Below, piece by piece: positions 1-5,499 of a stretch of DNA of 6,086 nt; the first letter of the stretch is position 1; each line of letters opens with the position of its first letter. The DNA is from Dehalococcoidia bacterium (GTDB lineage: Bacteria; Chloroflexota; Dehalococcoidia; UBA6926): NCBI GenBank assembly GCA_029941095.1, contig JAPYRO010000081.1, forward strand, positions 1 to 6,086. The letters are read 5' to 3'. Position numbers and translations under genes: made by a program. The notes under the pieces were generated by a model that was not told the DNA's origin, searched no databases, and worked only from the letters and a program-made list of their open reading frames with translations.

Positions 1-768
1 CCAGTGGAACCGATAACAAGCCAAATGATGTATATCCTCCTTGCTAGTTTCGTTATTTCAACTGGAGCCTTTTTGTTAAACGAAATAAAAAGCCCTAGCC
101 CTGTTCTAGAATTAAGGTTGTTTAAGAATCGTTTTCTAGCAGTGTCTCTAGCAGTACATTTTTTACATTTTCTGGGATACATGTTCATCATCTTTCTAAT
201 ACCATTTTTTCTACTACATGGTAAAAAGATGGCGACAACTGAAATCGGAATTTTATTAGCTTCGATCCAAATTGTGAGGCTATTTATAGCGCCAGCAGCT
301 GGAATATGGACAGATAGGATAGGTGCGAGAAGAATGGCTACGTTCGGTCTATTTGTTACCACAGCAGGATTCGCTCTAATGTCACAGTTCGACTCAAACA
401 CAAGTTTTCAACTCATAGCCATTAGCCTAATTATTACTGGGATAGGGGCATCTATCTTTGACCCCTCTAACGAGCACGCGGTACTTGGGTCCATACCTTC
501 AGAAAAACTCGCATCAGGAACGGCGCTCACTACCACAGCAAGGCAAGTAGGTTTTTCGATAAGCACAACTATAGCGGGAACAATGTACGCCTACCGACTA
601 AAATATTACGAATCATATTTAGGTGATTCAACGCTAGCAGTAACACATGCTTATCAAGAAGTGATTTTATTGGGCCTTGCAATAATGGTATTCGCTACAT
701 TATTATCGTACGCTCGCGGTGTACAACAAAAGACCATTTGGTATGTCCCTGAAAGCAAAATACACTAG
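1..768 (+). CDS. DHA2-type major facilitator transporter, C-terminal part (5' truncated by window edge)
   Basis: The reading frame is open from base 1 to the TAG at 766-768, so the true start lies upstream; the GTG at base 4 is probably internal. Counting from base 4, about seven hydrophobic segments are visible near residues 8-25, 44-71, 79-102, 108-127, 133-154, 176-199 and 218-238. These fit helices 8-14 of a 14-helix DHA2 (EmrB/QacA-like) drug:H+ antiporter. Support for this family: a PVLELRLFKNR stretch between the first two segments, an MFS motif A-like loop G-x-W-x-D-R-x-G-A-R-R at 100-110, and TARQVGFSIS at 178-187, which resembles the conserved DHA2 region. The protein should sit in the cytoplasmic membrane and export small molecules by proton exchange; the substrate cannot be read from sequence. 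A link to the mutase genes downstream is not indicated, since a likely promoter separates them. Confidence 0.85.
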   Translation, partial: PVEPITSQMMYILLASFVISTGAFLLNEIKSPSPVLELRLFKNRFLAVSLAVHFLHFLGYMFIIFLIPFFLLHGKKMATTEIGILLASIQIVRLFIAPAAGIWTDRIGARRMATFGLFVTTAGFALMSQFDSNTSFQLIAISLIITGIGASIFDPSNEHAVLGSIPSEKLASGTALTTTARQVGFSISTTIAGTMYAYRLKYYESYLGDSTLAVTHAYQEVILLGLAIMVFATLLSYARGVQQKTIWYVPESKIH

Positions 769-807
769 ATCCGCATAGACATTCATCATTCAATACACCC
801 AGAAATG

Positions 808-837
808 TTGACATGATTTCTATATCTAACCTATTCT
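808..837 (+). promoter_or_regulatory. Putative sigma70-type promoter of the mutase cluster
   Basis: A perfect -35 hexamer TTGACA (808-813) is followed after 18 bases by TATTCT (832-837), which matches four of six -10 positions. Transcription would begin near 844-846, leaving roughly 35 bases before the GTG at 881. It lies in the gap between the transporter stop and the mutase start, where a promoter is expected. The spacing matches the stronger promoter at 4649-4678. The weak -10 keeps confidence moderate. No hairpin with a T-run (terminator) and no cobalamin riboswitch-like structure was recognised in this gap. Confidence 0.45.
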
Positions 838-870
838 GGATTAGTTTGATTCTAGTTATTCAAATGTGAT

Positions 871-875
871 GGGGG
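871..875 (+). promoter_or_regulatory. G-rich ribosome binding site that decides the mutase start
   Basis: GGGGG at 871-875 sits five bases before GTG 881, a usable Shine-Dalgarno-like position. The alternative in-frame starts, GTG 866 and ATG 869, have only an A/T-rich upstream sequence without purine-rich complementarity, and this G-run would then be inside the coding region. The choice of GTG 881 is therefore inference from spacing. Confidence 0.4.
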
Positions 876-880
876 AAAAA

Positions 881-2539
881 GTGGAGAATCCAAAAAGTAA
901 AAAAGAATGGATTGATAACGTGTGGCGCCCAGCAGTAGAAAAACGGAAGGAAAGAGATATAAGCTTTTCAACTACTTCTGATATCGATATAGAGCCAATA
1001 TATGGACCCGAGGATCTACAAGATTCAAGCGAGACTGACGATATTGGTTACCCAGCACAATACCCATATACCAGAGGGGTCCAGCCTACAATGTATAGAG
1101 GGCGTCTTTGGACTATGCGGCAATACTCTGGTTTTGCATCGGCTGAAGAAACAAATACCAGGTATAGATATTTATTGGATCAAGGTCAGACAGGTCTCTC
1201 TATGGCTTTCGATCTACCTACACAAACAGGATATGATTCAGATCATCCTATAGCTTTGGGTGAAGTAGGCAAGGTAGGAGTTCCAATATCTCATATGGAG
1301 GATATGGAGATTGTTTTTAATAACATCGATCTATCCAAAGTTTCAACTTCTATGACAATCAATTCAACTGCTTCAATCTTGCTAGCGTACTATATTGCGG
1401 TGGCAAAAAAACAAGGGGTTCCCGCTAAGGATCTCAGAGGTACCGTTCAAAATGACCTATTGAAGGAATACGTGGCGAGAGGCACTTATATCTATCCGCC
1501 CAAACCATCAATGCGATTAATCACTGATTTGTTCGAGTATTGCGCATCTGAAACACCAAACTGGAACACAATATCTATTAGTGGTTACCATATGAGGGAA
1601 GCTGGTTGTACCGCTGTTCAAGAAATCGCTTTTACTATTTCTCACGCGATCGCCTATGTGGAAGCTGCAATCGCAGCAGGTTTAGAAGTCGACGATTTCG
1701 CCCCTCAATTAGCGTTCTTTTTCGTTGCACAAAGTGACTTACTAGAAGAAGTTGCAAAATTCCGTGCAGCAAGGAGACTCTGGGCAAAAATTATGGTTGA
1801 ACGATTTGGTTCAAAAAATCCAAAATCCCAAACTTTAAGGTTTCATACCCAAACAGCTGGTGTCACTCTCACCGCACAGCAGGTAGACAATAATGTAGTT
1901 CGTTCAACACTACAGGCCTTATCCGCTGTATTAGGTGGAACTCAATCTTTACATGTGAACTCCAAAGATGAGGCGCTATCTCTTCCCACAGAAGAAGCGG
2001 TAACAGTTTCCTTGAGGACGCAACAAATATTGGCCCACGAGTCCGGTATAACTAATTCAATAGACCCTTTAGCCGGGTCCTATTTAATAGAGAATTTAAC
2101 TAACCAATTAGAACAAGAAGCAAAAAAATATATAGAACAAATCGATAGCCTTGGTGGAGCAGTAGTAGCTATAGAACAAGGATTTCAACAAAGAGAAATT
2201 AATGAAGCCGCATACCAAATGCAATTAGAAATAGAAGCGGGTAGCAGACTGGTCGTTGGTGTAAATGCTTTCCAATCAAAAGAAGAACCCCCTATCGAAA
2301 TTTTTCGCATCGACCCCAAAGAAAGTGAAAAACAAATAGCCCGTTTGCAACGGATGAAATCTTCACGGGATCAATCTAAAGTAGAAACTGCTCTAAATAA
2401 TTTATCTCAAGTAGCAAAAAGTGACCAGAACACCATGCCAGCAATCATAGAGTGCGTCGAAGCTTTGGCCACCACCGGAGAAATTTGTGACGTTTTAAGG
2501 GAAATTTTTGGGATACAAAAGGAAATGGTAGTTTTTTAG
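881..2539 (+). CDS. mcmA1: Methylmalonyl-CoA mutase, large (catalytic, alpha) subunit
   Basis: This 552-residue protein is the TIM-barrel substrate-binding chain of a B12-dependent acyl-CoA mutase. It interconverts (R)-methylmalonyl-CoA and succinyl-CoA in the cytoplasm. It ends after the barrel and linker without a cobalamin domain, the split form whose B12 domain is the gene at 4247. Hallmarks (numbered from GTG 881): YPYTRG 61-66, TMYRGRLWTMRQY 70-82, AFDLPTQTGYDSD 109-121, GTVQNDLLKEY 187-197, TYIYPPKPSMR 202-212 and SISGYHMREAG 232-242. By alignment from memory to Propionibacterium MutB (offset 7), Tyr82 matches Tyr89, Arg200 matches Arg207, and Tyr236/His237 match Tyr243/His244. Keeping Tyr82 and Arg200 argues for methylmalonyl-CoA over isobutyryl-CoA (Phe/Gln) or 2-hydroxyisobutyryl-CoA (Ile/Gln). 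Gln68 stands where MutB has Tyr75. The length is normal for split large subunits. GTG 866 or ATG 869 would add 5 or 4 residues. It is the first gene of the cluster, 48 bases before the next. Confidence 0.94.
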   Translation: MENPKSKKEWIDNVWRPAVEKRKERDISFSTTSDIDIEPIYGPEDLQDSSETDDIGYPAQYPYTRGVQPTMYRGRLWTMRQYSGFASAEETNTRYRYLLDQGQTGLSMAFDLPTQTGYDSDHPIALGEVGKVGVPISHMEDMEIVFNNIDLSKVSTSMTINSTASILLAYYIAVAKKQGVPAKDLRGTVQNDLLKEYVARGTYIYPPKPSMRLITDLFEYCASETPNWNTISISGYHMREAGCTAVQEIAFTISHAIAYVEAAIAAGLEVDDFAPQLAFFFVAQSDLLEEVAKFRAARRLWAKIMVERFGSKNPKSQTLRFHTQTAGVTLTAQQVDNNVVRSTLQALSAVLGGTQSLHVNSKDEALSLPTEEAVTVSLRTQQILAHESGITNSIDPLAGSYLIENLTNQLEQEAKKYIEQIDSLGGAVVAIEQGFQQREINEAAYQMQLEIEAGSRLVVGVNAFQSKEEPPIEIFRIDPKESEKQIARLQRMKSSRDQSKVETALNNLSQVAKSDQNTMPAIIECVEALATTGEICDVLREIFGIQKEMVVF

Positions 2540-2587
2540 AACAAATTAACAAGATTAATATGAAGGAATATGGCAGGATGTTGATAG

Positions 2588-3394
2588 ATGTTTAAAAGAA
2601 TTGATCATATAGGTATAGCGGTAAAAGATATCTCTAAAGCAACAGAGGTATTCTCTAACGTACTGGGGTTGCAGGTTGCGAAACAAGAAGAAATAGAAGA
2701 CCAGCAGCTCATAGCAGCTCTTATACCTACCGCTAATGTGAGATTTGAGTTAATGCAGCCGACAGTATCCGACAGCGTTGTTGGGAAATTTTTAGAAAGA
2801 CGTGGTGAAGGTATCCACCATATTTGTTTCGAAGTTGAAAATATAACAGAAGAGATAAAAACGCTGCAATCAAGAAACGTACAGGTTATCGGGGGAAGCC
2901 CCAGAGAAGGATTCGTCGGGCAAATCGAATTTATCCATCCAAAATCTGCGAATGGAGTTTTAACGGAAATCGCCGAAGTTGATTTACGGACACCGAGTGA
3001 TACAAATCTCAGTGTTCATCATATTATTCTCGCCACACTAGATCGTGATAAAGCCGTAGATAACTGGGTTAATAATTTGAGCTTGAAGCTAAATAAAAAG
3101 GCCAAGCGTGACGATGCTCCATTAATCACTGCGATGCTGGATGCCGGGAATTCCCAGATTGAATTTGTCCAACAAACAGCAAAAACAGGACCTGTAATAA
3201 AACGTATTGAATCTCAAGGGGAAGGAATTTATGCAGTTGCTCTCGAAACCGATGATGCGAATGCTCTTCAATCTAAGTTTGAACAACAAGGAATACGCGT
3301 GATCGAGGACAAGCAAGGTGATAATATCGCCAGGTTAGTACATCCATTAGATTTCTTTGGCACGCTAATTATGTTTAATGAGAAAAAAAGGTGA
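2588..3394 (+). CDS. mce: Two-domain VOC protein, probable methylmalonyl-CoA epimerase (N-terminal domain canonical)
   Basis: This 268-residue protein consists of two vicinal-oxygen-chelate domains (about 1-131 and 140-268). The first resembles methylmalonyl-CoA epimerase, which interconverts the (S) and (R) forms to feed the mutase. It opens with DHIGIAV, and the likely metal ligands are His7, Glu54 (in FELMQP), His78 (in GEGIHHICF) and Glu127 (in LTEIAE). The usual catalytic Glu near residue 38 appears as Glu37-Asp38, so exact placement is uncertain. The second domain starts VHHIILA and keeps QIEF (Glu192), but has Tyr-Ala where His-His is expected (215-216) and Met262 where the last Glu should be, so it looks metal-poor. 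Typical bacterial epimerases have one domain of about 130-150 residues, so this is double length. The start is firm: a TAG in frame lies directly before ATG 2588, with AGGA at 2575-2578 as a modest ribosome site. Its position between mutase genes supports the role. Other glyoxalase-fold activities remain possible. Confidence 0.8.
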   Translation: MFKRIDHIGIAVKDISKATEVFSNVLGLQVAKQEEIEDQQLIAALIPTANVRFELMQPTVSDSVVGKFLERRGEGIHHICFEVENITEEIKTLQSRNVQVIGGSPREGFVGQIEFIHPKSANGVLTEIAEVDLRTPSDTNLSVHHIILATLDRDKAVDNWVNNLSLKLNKKAKRDDAPLITAMLDAGNSQIEFVQQTAKTGPVIKRIESQGEGIYAVALETDDANALQSKFEQQGIRVIEDKQGDNIARLVHPLDFFGTLIMFNEKKR

Positions 3395-3397
3395 GAA

Positions 3398-4225
3398 ATG
3401 TCAATAAATAAAATTAAACATGTTTCAATATTGGTTAATGACATAGAGACTGCGGTCAAAAAAATCGAAGCGGTTCTAGGAATCGCCCCTGACAAAGAGT
3501 CCTACCAAGAAATAAACATCGGGCAAACTATTTCAATCCCTACACAGAATGCAAATATTCAACTAATAAGACCGTCTTCTGAAACTACATCGGCCGGACG
3601 GCAACTTTCTACTAGAGGAGAGGGGCTATATGATATTTGTATGGCAACGGATGATTTGGACCTCATGGAAAAACAACTTAAGTCTTCATCGGTTCAATTA
3701 TCCACAGAACAGAGTGAGCTTTACAAACGAAAATGTATTCTAATAGATCCAGTTTCAATTGGCGGTACCAGGTTAAGCATTATCGAAGAATCAAACCAGT
3801 CCTTGAAACCAAATATTGACCTGTCCCTACACCATGTCACTATAAGAACAACCGAGATGAAAAAAGACCTAAATCGTTGGTCAAAACTATTTGGGATGTC
3901 AATCAAAAGAACGTCGATATCTGAAAGTTATGAAATGGATACTGGTTGGTTAGATGCGATCAATAGCGAGGTCGAATTTGCAGAGCAACTAAATTCAACA
4001 GGCCCAGTAGCAAGAGCATTAAAGGTTTTTGGCCCCGGTTTACACGCGATAGTAATCGAAAATAACGATAGCGCCGTTATTGCCGAAAGAGCAAGGAATA
4101 ATGATATTAGAGTCATCGTTGACAACGGTGATCCTGTTTTAACAGCGCTACATCCTTTGGATTTTGTTGGAACTCTCGTATTATTAACGGATGAGAATGC
4201 GAAACATGCAGGAGAAACACAGTAA
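3398..4225 (+). CDS. Two-domain VOC (glyoxalase/epimerase-fold) protein, function unknown
   Basis: This 275-residue protein repeats the layout of its upstream neighbour with two VOC domains (about 1-132 and 141-275). The first has HVSILV (His8) and NIQLIRP (Gln55), but Tyr78-Asp79 where epimerases have His-His and Ser127 where the last Glu is expected. The second has LHHVTI (His145/146) and EVEF (Glu193), but His216-Ala217 and Leu262 at the remaining ligand positions. Neither domain therefore shows a full epimerase metal site. Its second half shares TGPV and HPLDF-x-GTL with the second half of the upstream protein, pointing to duplication of a two-domain ancestor. The start ATG 3398 is three bases after the upstream stop, with AAGGTGAG at 3388-3395 bridging the junction, so translation is probably coupled. 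Context implies a role around methylmalonyl-CoA: an accessory or partner of the epimerase/mutase, or a relative acting on another acyl-CoA. No activity can be assigned. Confidence 0.75.
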   Translation: MSINKIKHVSILVNDIETAVKKIEAVLGIAPDKESYQEINIGQTISIPTQNANIQLIRPSSETTSAGRQLSTRGEGLYDICMATDDLDLMEKQLKSSSVQLSTEQSELYKRKCILIDPVSIGGTRLSIIEESNQSLKPNIDLSLHHVTIRTTEMKKDLNRWSKLFGMSIKRTSISESYEMDTGWLDAINSEVEFAEQLNSTGPVARALKVFGPGLHAIVIENNDSAVIAERARNNDIRVIVDNGDPVLTALHPLDFVGTLVLLTDENAKHAGETQ

Positions 4226-4246
4226 TATCAGTGAGGAGAATATTTC

Positions 4247-4639
4247 GTGTCTAGCAACACACCAAAAAGGATATTGATTGCCAAACCAGGACTGGATGGC
4301 CATGATCGCGGCGCAAAAGTAGTCGCAAGAGGGTTAAGAGATGCAGGTTTCGAGGTCATCTATACTGGTATCAGGCAAACCCCAGAAATGATCGTGCAAG
4401 CTGCTGTTCAAGAAGACGTAGACGCAATAGGCTTAAGCATACTTTCAGGCGCACACTTAGATCTATTCCCAACAATCGTTACAGGCTTGAAAAAAGCAGG
4501 ATTGGAAGACGTCAAAATCTTCGCTGGAGGAATAATACCTAAGCAAGATTATGAGGAACTTGAAGCTTTAGGGATCAAAGGGATTTTTGGCCCTGGTACG
4601 AGTCTGGGAGATATAGTCTCGTATGTTAACGAGATCTAA
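4247..4639 (+). CDS. mcmA2: Methylmalonyl-CoA mutase, small (B12-binding, beta) subunit
   Basis: This 130-residue Rossmann-like cobalamin-binding protein supplies adenosylcobalamin to the catalytic chain encoded at 881. The base-off/His-on motif D-x-H-x-x-G is present as Asp17, His19 and Gly22 in GLDGHDRG; His19 should coordinate cobalt. Further family signatures follow in order: S-I-L at 64-66 within GLSILSGAH, and AGGIIP at 93-98, then GPGTS near the C-terminus, which contact the nucleotide tail of the cofactor. The length and compactness are typical of stand-alone subunits in archaea and many bacteria. It starts at GTG 4247 behind a strong GAGGAG (4233-4238), 21 bases after the second VOC gene, and closes the cluster. 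The two mutase chains are thus separated by about 1.7 kb of VOC genes but likely share one transcript. The adenosylcobalamin chaperone GTPase MeaB, often near such genes, is not in this window. Confidence 0.94.
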   Translation: MSSNTPKRILIAKPGLDGHDRGAKVVARGLRDAGFEVIYTGIRQTPEMIVQAAVQEDVDAIGLSILSGAHLDLFPTIVTGLKKAGLEDVKIFAGGIIPKQDYEELEALGIKGIFGPGTSLGDIVSYVNEI

Positions 4640-4648
4640 TAGAGTTCT

Positions 4649-4678
4649 TTGACGGCCTAGGATCACTCCATCTATAAT
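4649..4678 (+). promoter_or_regulatory. Near-consensus sigma70-type promoter for the DUF177-rpmF-fabD unit
   Basis: TTGACG (4649-4654, five of six) and a perfect TATAAT (4673-4678) are separated by 18 bases. They lie in the 76-base gap after the mutase B12 subunit and before DUF177. Initiation would fall on an A near 4684-4686, giving a leader of about 30 bases. The match and placement make this the best supported promoter in the window, and it implies that the housekeeping genes are transcribed independently of the mutase cluster. No convincing terminator hairpin was found just upstream, so read-through from the mutase genes may add to it. Confidence 0.7.
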
Positions 4679-4715
4679 CAATCACAGTCATATTATTGAA
4701 AGAAAACAGCTTGTC

Positions 4716-5231
4716 GTGAAAATTAATATTGAATCCATAACTTCTGGCAAAATTGGTGAAAAATTTCAGCAAAATTTTTCCTATGATGTTAACTCAGATA
4801 ATAATCCGGTCGTGCAAGGCCAGATATTTGTTATGAAAACAAATTATGGCGTTGGAGTCCATGCGGACTGCTCCACAATCCTAAGACGCTCTTGCGGTAG
4901 GTGTTTGGACGATATTAAATTACCTCTGAAATTCAGTTTTAATGAACGTTTTTTAAAGGAAAAGACTGAATCTCCAGAAAATGAGCTGTCAAATATGGCG
5001 GATGCATTTACAATAGAAGCAGATGGTACTATTGATGTGTCACAAGCCTTAGAGCAATATTTAGTTCTGGAAACCCCGCTAAAAAGTTTATGCGGTGATA
5101 ATTGTAAAGGTTTATGCCAACAATGTGGATCAAATTTAAACCAAGGCACCTGCTCTTGTGTACCCCGGCTTTCACACCCAGCATGGGAAAATTTAAGAGA
5201 TTTATGGGAAAATAAAAAAGAATCAGTCTAA
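4716..5231 (+). CDS. yceD: DUF177/YceD family protein (23S rRNA accumulation protein-like)
   Basis: This 171-residue protein belongs to the DUF177 (YceD) family, which is almost always encoded beside rpmF and has been linked to 23S rRNA accumulation in bacteria and plastids. The diagnostic features are a central RSCGRCLDD (Cys60, Cys63) followed by a hydrophobic strand, an acidic middle region, and a C-terminal cysteine cluster Cys126, Cys130, Cys134, Cys137, Cys146 and Cys148, which probably binds zinc. A short tail ending LRDLWENKK is also family-like. It is expected to be cytoplasmic and to act with the ribosome or its RNA; the biochemical role is not settled. The start is GTG 4716, the first usable codon giving the typical N-terminus (MKINIESI), but the upstream region has only a weak purine stretch (GAAAGAAAA), so translation may be modest. 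rpmF follows after 32 bases. Confidence 0.87.
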   Translation: MKINIESITSGKIGEKFQQNFSYDVNSDNNPVVQGQIFVMKTNYGVGVHADCSTILRRSCGRCLDDIKLPLKFSFNERFLKEKTESPENELSNMADAFTIEADGTIDVSQALEQYLVLETPLKSLCGDNCKGLCQQCGSNLNQGTCSCVPRLSHPAWENLRDLWENKKESV

Positions 5232-5263
5232 TATAATCAAAATTAAGTAGATGGAGGAAACTA

Positions 5264-5473
5264 ATGCCGCCACTTCCCAAAAGGCGCAGGACTAATACAA
5301 GGAATGCCAAAAGGCTTTCCCATACTGCGATGAAACTGAAGAACTTATCGAGGTGCCCAGCATGTGATAATGCGAAGCTACCCCACCAAGCGTGCCCATC
5401 ATGTGGGACGTACAATGGGCGTCAAGTTATTCAACAAAAAACGAGGTCCACAAATCAAGATACTGAAGAATAG
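5264..5473 (+). CDS. rpmF: Ribosomal protein bL32
   Basis: This 69-residue basic protein is a large-subunit ribosomal component. The N-terminus PPLPKRRRTNTRNAKRLSH matches the conserved L32 opening, with the common family form having V or VPK where this one has PPLPK. It is followed by a zinc-binding pair CPAC (31-34) and CPSC (44-47), then GTYNGRQVI. Having all four cysteines makes it the zinc-dependent C+ form, not a cysteine-free paralogue, so it should need zinc for stability. The tail after residue 56 (QQKTRSTNQDTEE) is polar and probably disordered. ATG 5264 has an excellent GGAGG at 5253-5257. It lies between DUF177 and fabD, the usual rpmF neighbourhood; plsX, which sits between rpmF and the fab genes in many bacteria, is absent. 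Confidence 0.96.
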   Translation: MPPLPKRRRTNTRNAKRLSHTAMKLKNLSRCPACDNAKLPHQACPSCGTYNGRQVIQQKTRSTNQDTEE

Positions 5474-5499
5474 ACGTAACTGAAGGAGTTAAGAATATA

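Noticed and set aside
769..880. Possible cobalamin riboswitch ahead of the B12-dependent mutase.
   Set aside because: The gap is too short for the full aptamer, the likely transcription start leaves only about 35 bases, and no B12-box-like sequence was seen.
1002..1253. An 83-codon open frame inside the mutase large subunit in another + frame.
   Set aside because: It overlaps strongly conserved mutase sequence (TRG...MRQY region), has no recognisable protein features and is a frame shadow.
2560..2595. An 11-codon frame (MKEYGRMLIDV) whose TAA overlaps the first codons of the epimerase-like gene, suggesting a leader peptide.
   Set aside because: It has no ribosome binding site of its own, no regulatory residue run and is short enough to occur by chance.
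3122..3495. Minus-strand open frames of 64 and 75 codons across the junction of the two VOC genes.
   Set aside because: They are antisense to both coding regions, overlap each other and show no family features.
4633..4664. Possible terminator hairpin after the mutase B12 subunit, from GATCTA and TAGGATC.
   Set aside because: The pairing is only about six bases with a bulge and a large loop, and no T-run follows.
4844..5149. A 101-codon minus-strand open frame inside DUF177.
   Set aside because: It is fully antisense to a conserved gene with clear cysteine signatures; treated as a shadow.
5029..5415. A 128-codon minus-strand open frame across DUF177 and rpmF.
   Set aside because: It is antisense to two well-recognised genes and spans their intergenic gap, and its product resembles no family I know.
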